Assembly: GCA_038330365.1 (NCBI GenBank)
Contig: JBBQNY010000051.1
Location: 1-17,866 of the forward strand
DNA: 17,866 nt
From: JBBQNY01 sp038330365
Lineage (GTDB): Bacteria; Pseudomonadota; Gammaproteobacteria; Xanthomonadales; Ahniellaceae
Direction: 5' to 3'
This document shows, in pieces, positions 1 to 7,140 of this stretch. A program made the translations under genes and the position numbers. The notes beneath the pieces were generated by a model that saw only the letters and a list, made by a program, of their open reading frames with translations, searched no databases and had not been told where the DNA came from. Every line of letters begins with the position of its first letter. The stretch's first letter is position 1.

Positions 1-330
1 GGCGGCAGCAAGCTGGTACTGCGCTTCCGCGGCCAGGTGATCGAGATTTCCGCGACTTCACCCGCCTTGACGCTCGGTCGCGATCCGGCAAGCAGCCTCG
101 TGGTCGACACCGAATGGGTGTCGCGCAATCACGCCATCGTCGAATACAAGCGTGGCTACTTCATGCTCGCGGACCGCAGCACCAACGGCACGTGGCTCAA
201 ATCCGGCGAAGACGACGAAATGCGGCTGCACCGCGACGAAATCCACCTCCTCAAGGCGGGTTCGATCAGCCTGGGCCAGAGCGTCGTCAACCAGACCAAC
301 GACGCCCTGTATTACCAGTGCGTCGGTTGA
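1..330 (+). CDS. FHA-domain protein, C-terminal part (5' end outside window)
   Basis: The frame is open from base 1 and ends with TGA at 328-330, so this is the last ~109 residues of a longer protein. It holds one forkhead-associated (FHA) domain, a phosphothreonine-peptide binding fold. The hallmark residues are visible: LGRDP after the first strands, SRNHA, and STNGTW. They correspond to the Gly-Arg, Ser-x-x-His and Thr-Asn-Gly positions that line the phosphopeptide pocket. The domain sits at the very C-terminus. From family knowledge, similar C-terminal FHA domains occur on proteobacterial class III adenylate/guanylate cyclases, but no cyclase sequence is inside the window, so that is only a possibility. 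A GTG at 37 in the same frame is unlikely to be the start, because the FHA fold already begins in the residues before it (KLVLRF). Confidence 0.85.
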   Translation, partial: GGSKLVLRFRGQVIEISATSPALTLGRDPASSLVVDTEWVSRNHAIVEYKRGYFMLADRSTNGTWLKSGEDDEMRLHRDEIHLLKAGSISLGQSVVNQTNDALYYQCVG

Positions 331-360
331 GCTTCGCCAGAGACGTTCGCCCGCCCTCGC

Positions 361-412
361 AGGAGCTTCCACCCTGACTTCGCCGGCGCGCTTCGCGTCG
401 CAGACAGGGGTG
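361..412 (+). repeat. Left arm of ~52-bp inverted repeat
   Basis: Begins AGGAGCTTCCACC and ends near ACAGGGGTG. It matches the reverse complement of 867-918 over the full 52 bases, with about six differences (two substitutions in the first 30 bases, then small indels and substitutions). The pair could be two members of a REP-like family inserted in opposite orientation, or the ends of a small non-autonomous element. Confidence 0.8.
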
Positions 413-431
413 ACCGCGCACGCGCTGGCCT

Positions 432-525
432 CGTGTAGGAGCGCGCTCGCGCGCGATGGCGTCATGGTTAATTGAAACGCGCGCTCCGGACCGGGCATTG
501 CGCCATCGCGCGTGAGCGCGCGCTC
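432..525. repeat. Inner REP-like inverted pair
   Basis: A GTAGGAGC-headed GC-rich element at 432-461 (alternating GCGC, ending GATGGCG) is followed by its imperfect reverse complement at 501-525 (starting CGCCATCGCGCG). About 40 bases separate the arms. Only one substitution and a 2-base insertion distinguish them. The arrangement, two head-to-head imperfect palindromes, is like a bacterial interspersed mosaic element. The GTAGGAGC head is, from memory, common to REP elements of Pseudomonas and Xanthomonadaceae. Confidence 0.7.
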
Positions 526-529
526 ATCC

Positions 530-550
530 AAACAGGAAACAGGAAACAGG
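530..550 (+). repeat. Perfect 3x tandem heptamer AAACAGG
   Basis: Three exact, adjacent copies of AAACAGG occur with no interruptions. It is a short simple repeat in the non-coding island, directly after the inner REP-like pair. Confidence 0.9.
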
Positions 551-650
551 CGATTGATTTGACGCGTCTGTTTCTACAGTGAGACTGGGGTTCTGGCTCA
601 TGACTGGCGCGATCCACCATGACGCGGGGCCTTGGACCTTCACCCCCCAG

Positions 651-673
651 CCCCTCTCCCACTGGGAGAGGGG
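651..673. repeat. Perfect 10-bp hairpin, CCCTCTCCC type
   Basis: CCCCTCTCCC, then ACT, then GGGAGAGGGG: a perfect 10-bp stem with a 3-base loop. No T-run follows (the next bases are AGTGCTTCG), so it looks like a repetitive palindrome, not a standard intrinsic terminator. A weaker related string, CCCTTCTCCCCGTGGGAGA, occurs at 701-719. Confidence 0.8.
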
Positions 674-719
674 AGTGCTTCGCGGCGACCCTGCGCTCTG
701 CCCTTCTCCCCGTGGGAGA

Positions 720-787
720 CTGCAGCTGCAGGAGCAGCTGCGAACGCCGCAGGCGGCCCGCAGGGCGCACCACAGGGATGTGGTGCG
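720..787. repeat. Palindrome 720-731 and 9-bp hairpin 766-787
   Basis: CTGCAGCTGCAG at 720-731 is a perfect 12-base palindrome. At 766-787, CGCACCACA and TGTGGTGCG form a perfect 9-bp stem around the loop GGGA. Both sit in the repeat island. I see no gene or promoter that either would serve. Confidence 0.7.
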
Positions 788-866
788 TAAGGTGGCGCGC
801 AGCGCCGGAAGAGGGTCCGAGGTCGACATCAGTCATGCCTCCGGCGGATGCCTCCAGACACGCCCG

Positions 867-918
867 CACCCTGTTTGCTACGCGACAGCGCGCCGACGAA
901 GTCGGGGTGGAAGCTCCT
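867..918 (-). repeat. Right arm of ~52-bp inverted repeat
   Basis: Reverse-complement partner of 361-412. Read on the minus strand it starts AGGAGCTTCCACCCCGACTT. It is preceded on that strand by CGTGT, giving CGTGTAGGAGC, an 11-base string also present at 432-442 on the plus strand. This ties the outer and inner repeat pairs to one family whose members share a GTAGGAGC head. Confidence 0.8.
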
Positions 919-1073
919 ACACGGGCGCGGCGCCTCGCGAAGGTAAACTGACTCGAGAGAATGATGCCTCCGGTTCGATCGCTTCGTTCCGGTTCGATGA
1001 GAGCGACGCCAGTCGCGAACGCGTCCGCGTGACGGTCTAGACTGGCCCACTTGATCCGCACACAGGGGCGCGC

Positions 1074-1754
1074 GTGACGACACGCAGTCGATGGATTCCG
1101 AAACGGCGCCTGGCGGCGATCAAGTCGGGCTGGAAATTTTTCCGGCAATGGGTGCGCTCCCCGCGCGAGATGTCCTCGGTCTCGCCCAGCAGTCGCGAAC
1201 TGGCGCAGAAGCTCGCTGCGGAGTTGCTGAAATCGACCCGGCGCGTGATCGAGCTGGGTGGAGGAACGGGCGCGGTGACGCGCGAATTGCTCGCATGCGG
1301 CATCGAACCCCACGATCTTCTCGTACTCGAACTCAACCAGACGCTCTATATCCATTTGCAGCAGGCATTTCCCGGGGTACACGTCGAGTGCGCCGATGCG
1401 CTGGACCTTGAGCGCATCGCCATCGAATCCGGCTGGATAGACGGTGCGAAAGCAGACGCCGTGGTCTGCGGCCTCGGTCTGTTGTCGATGGTGCCGGAAA
1501 TGCAGCAGCGCCTGCTGGAGGCGGCTTTCGCTGCGATGTCGCCTAAGGGTCGGTTCATCCTGTTCACGTACGGACCTACCAATCCGGTGGTACGGGAGGT
1601 CATGCAGGATTTGAATCTCGGCTCCCGGCGTGGCCGTTTCACACTCAAGAACATTCCTCCGGCCACCATCCACGTGCTGACGCGCAATCGCTCACGGCGC
1701 GTCAAGCCGCAGACGCGACCGGCGAAGCAGCCGCAGGCCAAAATCGTCCGATAG
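1074..1754 (+). CDS. PmtA-like phospholipid N-methyltransferase
   Basis: A 226-residue SAM-dependent methyltransferase of the class I Rossmann fold. Motif I is at residues 58-68 (VIELGGGTGAV). The acidic end of strand 2 follows at LVLELNQ (83-89), then CADAL (107-111). The motif order and the VSPSSREL lead-in (36-43) match bacterial phosphatidylethanolamine N-methyltransferases (PmtA type), which methylate PE toward phosphatidylcholine at the inner membrane. The first 30 residues are basic and amphipathic (KRRLAAIKSGWKFFRQW), as expected for the membrane-binding helix. The C-terminus is a basic tail from about 204. The start is GTG, supported by AGGGG five bases upstream. The related rRNA adenine dimethylase family is an alternative, but the protein is shorter and lacks the NxPY motif of that family. 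Substrate is inferred. Confidence 0.75.
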   Translation: MTTRSRWIPKRRLAAIKSGWKFFRQWVRSPREMSSVSPSSRELAQKLAAELLKSTRRVIELGGGTGAVTRELLACGIEPHDLLVLELNQTLYIHLQQAFPGVHVECADALDLERIAIESGWIDGAKADAVVCGLGLLSMVPEMQQRLLEAAFAAMSPKGRFILFTYGPTNPVVREVMQDLNLGSRRGRFTLKNIPPATIHVLTRNRSRRVKPQTRPAKQPQAKIVR

Positions 1755-1772
1755 AAATGCCTTCGCCGCGGG

Positions 1773-2444
1773 TCAGTCGTTCTTGCGGCTGGAGGTTTCG
1801 CCGACATCGCGCAGGCGGTGGTTGTCCAGGATATGAGAACCGGGCTCATCGGCCTGCAGCGCGCGCACGAGCGCTGCCGCCACACTGCTTGCTTCCACCG
1901 GCCGCCAGGACGCTGGCGCGAGCCAGCCCAGGCCCGCCACCAGCGATTCGCCCAGACGCACGGATTCACGCTCCCCCAGGAGGAGGGAAGGTCGGGCGAT
2001 CGTGAGCGAGGGCCATGTCTGCATCTCGAGTGCGTGTTCGAGCTCCCCCTTCACGCGGCTGTAGAAGAACGATGAATGTGGATTGGCCCCCGCAGCACTG
2101 ACCAGCGCGAAGTGATGGGCTCCTGCACGCCTTGCCAGTCTGCCAATGGTGAGCGGGAAGTCGAAGTCCACGCGGCGGAACGCCGCCTGTGAGCCCGCAA
2201 GTTCCATGGTGGTTCCAAGCGCGCACAGGACCTGATCGACATCGAACCAGTCCGGGTGCATTTCCAGATGCTGGAACTCCGTGACGCACATGCGGACGCG
2301 TGGGTCCGCTGGAACGTGTTGCAGATCAGCTCGCGAGAGGAGGCGGAGCTCGCCGATGGACGTGTCGCGGAGCAGCGCCGCGAGCGCGTGCCGTCCCACG
2401 AGCCCGCTCGCACCGGCCAGAAGTACGCGGCGCGACCGACTCAT
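1773..2444 (-). CDS. TIP30-like atypical short-chain dehydrogenase, NAD(P)-binding
   Basis: 223 residues with an N-terminal Rossmann motif GASGLVG (residues 11-17), then SAAGA (116-120) and a YSRVK catalytic-type Tyr-Lys pair (Y128, K132). RPSLLLGERE (151-160) is typical of atypical SDRs of the HTATIP2/TIP30 and NmrA-like group. These are cytosolic NAD(P)(H)-binding proteins, and the bacterial members mostly have no assigned substrate. The start ATG overlaps the stop of the upstream membrane-protein gene by four bases (ATGA), so the two are probably translationally coupled. It converges with the methyltransferase, leaving only 18 bases between the stops and no clear terminator. The family is confident; the reaction is unknown. 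Confidence 0.8.
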   Translation of the reverse strand: MSRSRRVLLAGASGLVGRHALAALLRDTSIGELRLLSRADLQHVPADPRVRMCVTEFQHLEMHPDWFDVDQVLCALGTTMELAGSQAAFRRVDFDFPLTIGRLARRAGAHHFALVSAAGANPHSSFFYSRVKGELEHALEMQTWPSLTIARPSLLLGERESVRLGESLVAGLGWLAPASWRPVEASSVAAALVRALQADEPGSHILDNHRLRDVGETSSRKND

Positions 2445-2887
2445 TGGGCAGGGGGAGCTGCCGCAGGCGGCGCTGTCGAGGGTGGCGTTGGGGGCAGCAC
2501 GGTCGGCTGTTCCGGAATCGGATAGCGCAACGCGATGACGCCGGCGAGGATCAAGGCTGCACTGGAGACGACATCGCTCCAGAACACACGGGTAACCGCG
2601 GCGCTGTTGTCATCGAGGGGGAATGCCAGCAACACGAAGCTGAGCGTGCTGACGAGTCCTGCCACCAGCGCAGGCCAGCGCCAGCGCACCCTGATTCCAC
2701 CCGCGATCAACGTGAGGCCGAGCATGGCGAAGAGCACCGCGCGATGACGCAGAAGCAACAGGGTGTCGGCGTCGTCGCTCACGATGTCGTAGATCTGTCC
2801 GAGGTGTTCGGGTCCGAACATGCCGATCGCGGGATAGAGGTGCAGCAGTCCGACTGCAATCAGAATGACGGCGACGACGCGGTGCAT
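2441..2887 (-). CDS. Small four-helix membrane protein
   Basis: 148 residues with four hydrophobic segments: about 3-21 (VVAVILIAVGLLHLYPAIG), 48-64 (AVLFAMLGLTLIAGGI), 72-90 and 105-122. The C-terminal tail is rich in Pro and Ala (residues 126-148). The pattern of an early HLYP, a central LLLRHRAVLF and four helices matches a family of short proteobacterial inner-membrane proteins that are often mislabelled 'phosphopantetheine adenylyltransferase'. No nucleotidyltransferase motif is present here, so I do not use that name. A GGGAG sequence about nine bases upstream of the ATG supports the start. It is the first gene of a two-gene unit with the SDR. Function unknown. Confidence 0.75.
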   Translation of the reverse strand: MHRVVAVILIAVGLLHLYPAIGMFGPEHLGQIYDIVSDDADTLLLLRHRAVLFAMLGLTLIAGGIRVRWRWPALVAGLVSTLSFVLLAFPLDDNSAAVTRVFWSDVVSSAALILAGVIALRYPIPEQPTVLPPTPPSTAPPAAAPPAQ

Positions 2888-3015
2888 GATCAGAATCTCC
2901 CGGAGCCATAGCGTGATGCTACCGCCGACGCCCCGCGCACGCTTATGGTCCGCAGTGAACGGCCGTTGCCCTTGTCAGTACTTCGGCGTTGTCGCCGGGT
3001 TCTTCGACTTCCGGA
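2888..3015. other. Short intergenic gap, nothing identified
   Basis: 128 bases separate the exported protein's stop from the start of the membrane-protein gene, both on the minus strand. It presumably carries the promoter of the downstream pair, but I see no convincing -35/-10 pair or terminator hairpin with a T-run. Confidence 0.5.
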
Positions 3016-4266
3016 TCAGAGGGTTGCCGGGGACCTCAGGCAGTCCGAGATCCACGTGCGCGCATAGCGGTCACGGATCTCGGTACCGAGATTGTGCAGG
3101 CCGAGCTCGACCCGGAAAGGCGTACGGGGATTCTTGTCCAGCATCCGCACCACAAACCAGCCGATGGGTTTGACAGCGTGCGGGTGGCCGTAGACGCGAA
3201 AGCCGGAATAGAACGGATCGTCGAGATATTTGCGCATTTTCTGAAGCGCGACGTGTTCGCTGGCGGTCAATCGACGCTCAAGACCCGGATCCCCGTCCGT
3301 CAGCAACCTCTGGAACCGCCTGTTCCCGCGGAGCTGGAAAGTGGCACTGAGCTGCCAGATCTTGTGATTCTGCGTGTTGAAGTAGGCAAAACCATCGCGT
3401 TTGCGCAGTTCAGCAGCGGCTTTGGCACTTACGTCATACACGACGAAATTCTGGGCCTGGTTGTTGGGGCTGCTGAGGGTGTCGGCATCGAACACGTGAA
3501 AGAGAAAGCCAGGAGCGCCACTGAAAGCCTGGCGGCCAAGAGCAGAAGATTTCCGGGCCAACCCGTCCGCGATCATCTTCCCGCGACTGCTTCCCAGAAG
3601 TACGCTGCGTGAGGCGCCGAGCTTGTTGAAAGTGCCGATGGCGAGTTCTTCGGCGTCGAAGCTGTTCTCGAAATTGCGTGCGCCGAACAGCTCCATGAGA
3701 GTTGCGAGTTGCGCCACCTGTCTTCCCACGCCGCATTCGGCCCGCATCGGTCGGTCGTAGAAGGCGCGGATCGCCCTGGTGGGGTGCACGGGCACGTAAC
3801 GCCTTCCCCAGCTCGCCGAGGGCCGCCATCCTGCCGCTCGCGCGCCTCCGGTGCCAAAGCCGATCCATCCGGTCTGGATGGCCGTGAAGCGGAAGTCCTC
3901 GTTCGCGACGAGACGGTCCACGGCCCTGCGTGTCGCGACGCCAACGCGCATCGCGAAAGCGCACTGCGACGCCTCGCTCGCGAGCGCGTCCGCGATCAGT
4001 TCACGTGATTGCGCAGGGTCGTTGCCGGGCAGGACCAGTCTCAGCGCACCGCTGGTGCGCGCTTCCGAAGCATCCTCGAAGCGGCACACGTTGCCGCCCC
4101 CGACCTCGATGCGCAACTGCGGGTCGGTATCGACTTGCCAACCGAGGTGTCTGAGGAACCGGATATGGCAGGCGGAATCCGGGTCGGCAGCATCCATTGC
4201 AACTGCATGACCCGCGCAGACGAGACCCATCGCGAAAACGAAACGTTTTGCTGACGCAACTACCAC
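3016..4266 (-). CDS. Hypothetical exported protein
   Basis: I do not recognise this family. From the chosen GTG at 4266 the product is 416 residues. It opens with a signal-peptide-like segment: basic residues (AKR), hydrophobic FVFAMGLVCAGHA, then AVA as a likely signal peptidase I site. The rest looks soluble, with conserved-looking stretches such as ECGVGRQVAQLATL, LLGSSRGKMIADG and FVVYDV, and an end rich in aromatics and Arg (DDPFYSGFRVYGHP). Codon pattern and base composition look like its neighbours. The start is uncertain: neither GTG 4266 nor ATG 4230 has a clear ribosome binding site. ATG 4230 would remove the basic part of the signal. The open frame runs on to 4533, but that part overlaps fadA and is unlikely to be translated. 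It lies 73 bases after fadA on the same strand and could be co-transcribed. Confidence 0.6.
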   Translation of the reverse strand: MVVASAKRFVFAMGLVCAGHAVAMDAADPDSACHIRFLRHLGWQVDTDPQLRIEVGGGNVCRFEDASEARTSGALRLVLPGNDPAQSRELIADALASEASQCAFAMRVGVATRRAVDRLVANEDFRFTAIQTGWIGFGTGGARAAGWRPSASWGRRYVPVHPTRAIRAFYDRPMRAECGVGRQVAQLATLMELFGARNFENSFDAEELAIGTFNKLGASRSVLLGSSRGKMIADGLARKSSALGRQAFSGAPGFLFHVFDADTLSSPNNQAQNFVVYDVSAKAAAELRKRDGFAYFNTQNHKIWQLSATFQLRGNRRFQRLLTDGDPGLERRLTASEHVALQKMRKYLDDPFYSGFRVYGHPHAVKPIGWFVVRMLDKNPRTPFRVELGLHNLGTEIRDRYARTWISDCLRSPATL

Positions 4267-4339
4267 GCGGCCGCGACTGAGTACTCCGTTCGCGGCAGCG
4301 GACTTTCCGAACTCATACCCAATTCCGAATACCACCGAC

Positions 4340-5536
4340 TTACAGACTTTCGAAGATGCCCGCCGCGCCCATGCCGGTGCCAATGCACATGGTGACCATT
4401 CCGTATTTCTGCTTGCGGCGTCGCATGCCGTGGACCAGCGTCGCGGTGCGCACGGCCCCGGTGGCGCCCAGTGGATGACCGAGCGCAATGGCACCACCCA
4501 GGGGATTGACGCGCTCCGGATCGAGACCCACATCCCGGATCACCGCCAGGGCCTGCGCCGCAAACGCCTCGTTCAATTCGATCCAGTCCATCTGGTCGAG
4601 CTTCAGGCCGCAGACTTCCAATGCCCTGGGAATCGCCGCGATGGGACCGATGCCCATGACCTCGGGCCGCACGCCGGCTGCTGCAAACCCGACAAATCGG
4701 GCCAGGGGCGTCAGTCCGAATTCCTTGATGGCTTTTTCCGACGCCAGCATGACGGCGCCGGCGCCGTCGCTCATCTGCGAAGAATTGCCTGCAGTCACGC
4801 TACCGCCCATCCGGAACACGGGGCGCAGCCGCGCAAGACCTTCGAGGCTGGTATCGGCGCGTGGCCCTTCGTCGGTATCCACCAGCATCTTGCGCACGCG
4901 CACGACGTTGCCGTCGAGATCGGGCACGCGCGCCACCACTTCGAGCGAGGAAATCTCGTCACGGAATTCCCCGGCCGCAATGGCGGCCAGTGCCTTGCGG
5001 TGGGAGGCCACGGCGAAAGCGTCCTGGTCCTCGCGCGACACCTTCCATTCTTCAGCGACTTTTTCCGCCGTGATGCCCATGCCATAGGCGATGGCGACGT
5101 TGTCCTCGGTAAACACCCTGGGGCTCAGCGCCACCTTGTTGCCCATCATCGGCACCATCGACATCGATTCGGTGCCCGCGCCGATCATGAGATCGGCTTC
5201 GCCCAGGCGGATGCGGTCAGCCGCCATCGCGACCGCCTGCAGGCCCGACGAACAGAAGCGGTTGATGGTCTGGGCCGGCACGGAGTCGGGCAGCCCGGCG
5301 AGCAACGCGCCGATGCGGGCCACGTTCATGCCTTGCTCGCCTTCGGGCATGGCGCAGCCGACGATCACGTCGCCGATGCGCGCCGGATCAATTCCCGGCG
5401 TCTGCGCGACGAGTTCCCGCAGCGCATGCGCAAGCATTTCGTCCGGTCGCGTGTTGCGGAACACGCCCCGCGGCGCCTTGCCGACCGGAGTACGTGTGGC
5501 GGCGACGATGTAGGCATCCTGGATGGATCGGTTCAT
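4340..5536 (-). CDS. fadA: Acetyl-CoA acyltransferase (thiolase), FadA type
   Basis: A 398-residue thiolase that cleaves 3-ketoacyl-CoA with CoA in the last step of fatty-acid beta-oxidation. All catalytic landmarks are present: the nucleophile Cys95 in INRFCSSGLQA, NEAFAAQ (322-328), His354 in GHPLGATGA, and the second catalytic Cys384 in CIGTGMGAAG. The length is normal for the family. The start MNRSIQDAYIV is chosen because IVAATRTPVGK, the usual thiolase N-terminus, follows directly. The frame is open further upstream, but that part overlaps the fadB end and is not thiolase-like. It begins 35 bases after the fadB stop, so the two form a fadBA operon with the usual B-then-A order. A biosynthetic acetoacetyl-CoA thiolase is less likely given the fadB neighbour. 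Confidence 0.93.
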   Translation of the reverse strand: MNRSIQDAYIVAATRTPVGKAPRGVFRNTRPDEMLAHALRELVAQTPGIDPARIGDVIVGCAMPEGEQGMNVARIGALLAGLPDSVPAQTINRFCSSGLQAVAMAADRIRLGEADLMIGAGTESMSMVPMMGNKVALSPRVFTEDNVAIAYGMGITAEKVAEEWKVSREDQDAFAVASHRKALAAIAAGEFRDEISSLEVVARVPDLDGNVVRVRKMLVDTDEGPRADTSLEGLARLRPVFRMGGSVTAGNSSQMSDGAGAVMLASEKAIKEFGLTPLARFVGFAAAGVRPEVMGIGPIAAIPRALEVCGLKLDQMDWIELNEAFAAQALAVIRDVGLDPERVNPLGGAIALGHPLGATGAVRTATLVHGMRRRKQKYGMVTMCIGTGMGAAGIFESL

Positions 5537-5571
5537 GGGTCGGGTTCCCGATGCGGCAGAGGAGGGGACAA

Positions 5572-7014
5572 TCAGTTCCGGAGCGGTTTGCCGGTGGTCA
5601 TGGTGTGCTGGATGCGGGCCTGCGTCTTGGGCATCTGCGCCAGCGCGATAAAGTGTTCGCGCTCCAGGCGCAGCAACCAGTCCTCGTCGACCAGGGCACC
5701 ACGTTCCACTTCGCCGCCGCAGAGCACGGTGGCGATGCGCGTGGCGATTTCGCAATCGTGTTCGGAGATGAACCGGCCTTCGAGCATGTTCACCAGCAGC
5801 ATGCGGAAGGTCGCGATGCCCACGTCGCCGGCGACCGCGATCTGGCGCGCTGGCACTGGTGGCCGGTAGGCCGCGTCGCGCAGCGCGCGCACCTGGGACT
5901 TGGCGACGTACAGAAGCTCGTGCGCATGGAACACGACAGGGTCGGCGTCCCGCAGCAGTCCCATCTCACGTGCTTCGAGTGCCGATGTGGAGACCTTGGC
6001 CATCGCGACCGTCTCGAACCACGGCTTCAGGGCCGCGAAGACGTCGCCGCCGGGTCCCGCGCTACGCGCCGCCCGCAGCGCGATTTCCTTGAGTCCGCCA
6101 CCGGCAGGGAGCAGTCCCACACCGGCCTCGACCAGTCCGACATAGCTCTCCAGCGCGGCGACCGTGCGCGCGCTATGCATCTGGAATTCGCAGCCGCCAC
6201 CCAGTGCCATGCCGCGCACCGCCGACACCACCGGCACCATCGCGTACTTGAGGCGCATGCTGGTGGCCTGGAAATTGGCCACCATGGCGTCGAATTCTTC
6301 CAGGCGACCGCCGGATAGCGACTGCATGGCGCCCTTGAGATCCGCGCCTGCCGAGAACGGCTCCGAATCCTGCCAGATGACGAGCCCGTCGAAGTCGTCC
6401 TCGGCAGCGGCGACCGCACGCTGCAGACCATTGAGCACGCCGTCGGAAACCGTGTGCATGCGCGTCTTGAAGGACACCACGGCAACGCCATCGCCGTCGT
6501 GCCAGCAACGCACCGCTTCGTCCTCGAACACGGTCTCTCCCATGTCGAAGCGCTCGCCGAGCACCGGGTCGGGGAAACGCTGGCGGGCGTACACCGCGAG
6601 AGAAGAGCGCGGGTGCATCTGACCATCACCGGCGCTGAAACTTCCCGCGGGACTATGCACGCCGTCGCGTCCGTCCGTGACCCATCCGGGCAGGGGCGAA
6701 TCGCTCATCGCCCGACCCGCTGCGATGTCTGCCGCGATGAAGCTGGCGACCTGCTTCCAGTCTGCCGCCTGCCAGGTCTCGAAGGGACCCTGCTTCCAGC
6801 CGTAACCCCAGCGGATGGCGAGATCGACATCGCGCGCGGTGCTGGCGATGTCAGCCAGGTGGAAACTGGTGTAGTGGAAGAGATCGCGGAACATCGCCCA
6901 CAGGAACTGCGCCTGGGGCTCTTCACTGGCACGCAGCGCGGCAAATCGCTCTGCCGGATTGCGGGTCTTCAGTATCTCGGCCACCGCCGGGTCCACTGCA
7001 GCTTCGCTGGCCAC
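5572..7014 (-). CDS. FadB-like C-terminal fragment: 3HCDH C-terminal domain plus enoyl-CoA hydratase
   Basis: The remainder of the interrupted gene. The frame is open from 7140, directly after the TAA. 7014 is the first GTG candidate start, and it has no ribosome binding site, so independent translation is not supported. It carries the second dehydrogenase C-terminal domain (LFHYTSFHLADIA, WGYGWKQGPFETWQ) and then an enoyl-CoA hydratase/isomerase domain. The oxyanion-hole motifs are FSAGADLKG and MALGGGCEF, and GLVEAGVGLLPAGGG is the expected active-site region. The C-terminus (MPKTQARIQHTM) is like that of full-length homologues. The domain would catalyse hydration of enoyl-CoA if expressed. 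Coding appears intact throughout, without further stops or frameshifts. Confidence 0.7.
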   Translation of the reverse strand: MASEAAVDPAVAEILKTRNPAERFAALRASEEPQAQFLWAMFRDLFHYTSFHLADIASTARDVDLAIRWGYGWKQGPFETWQAADWKQVASFIAADIAAGRAMSDSPLPGWVTDGRDGVHSPAGSFSAGDGQMHPRSSLAVYARQRFPDPVLGERFDMGETVFEDEAVRCWHDGDGVAVVSFKTRMHTVSDGVLNGLQRAVAAAEDDFDGLVIWQDSEPFSAGADLKGAMQSLSGGRLEEFDAMVANFQATSMRLKYAMVPVVSAVRGMALGGGCEFQMHSARTVAALESYVGLVEAGVGLLPAGGGLKEIALRAARSAGPGGDVFAALKPWFETVAMAKVSTSALEAREMGLLRDADPVVFHAHELLYVAKSQVRALRDAAYRPPVPARQIAVAGDVGIATFRMLLVNMLEGRFISEHDCEIATRIATVLCGGEVERGALVDEDWLLRLEREHFIALAQMPKTQARIQHTMTTGKPLRN

Positions 7015-7140
7015 ATACTCTGACTTGGACGCATCCAGAACCTGGATGTCGCGACCGAGTTTGCGGTAGAAGCCCGCGCCCGTTTTCTGGCCGAGCGCGC
7101 CCTTGTCAATAAGCGCGAGCAGAACGTCGGGAGCATTGAA

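Larger units (their letters stand above)
331..1073. other. Non-coding repeat island (REP-like)
   Basis: A 743-base stretch lies between the FHA gene and the methyltransferase with no credible gene. Long open frames exist on both strands, but they are low-complexity Arg/Ala/Ser/Pro-rich products of high GC and match no family I know. The stretch holds a ~52-bp inverted repeat pair (361-412 and 867-918), an inner inverted pair (438-461 and 501-525), a triplicated heptamer (530-550), and several perfect hairpins or palindromes (651-673, 720-731, 766-787). This density resembles clusters of repetitive extragenic palindromes seen in pseudomonads and xanthomonads. One or more of the hairpins may end transcription of the FHA gene, but none has a clear U-tract. 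Confidence 0.75.

Noticed and set aside
468..1673. 401-codon minus-strand open frame
   Set aside because: It overlaps the methyltransferase antisense and the repeat island. The product is Arg/Ala/His-rich without any family motif, typical of high-GC shadow frames.
3016..4533. Longer version of the exported protein starting at ATG 4533
   Set aside because: The extra N-terminal 89 residues overlap the fadA C-terminus in another frame, are Arg/Ser/Pro-rich, and would bury the signal peptide.
4430..5869. 479-codon plus-strand open frame opposite fadA and the fadB end
   Set aside because: It is antisense to clear thiolase and hydratase coding sequence. Its His/Arg/Gly-rich composition mirrors the opposite strand.
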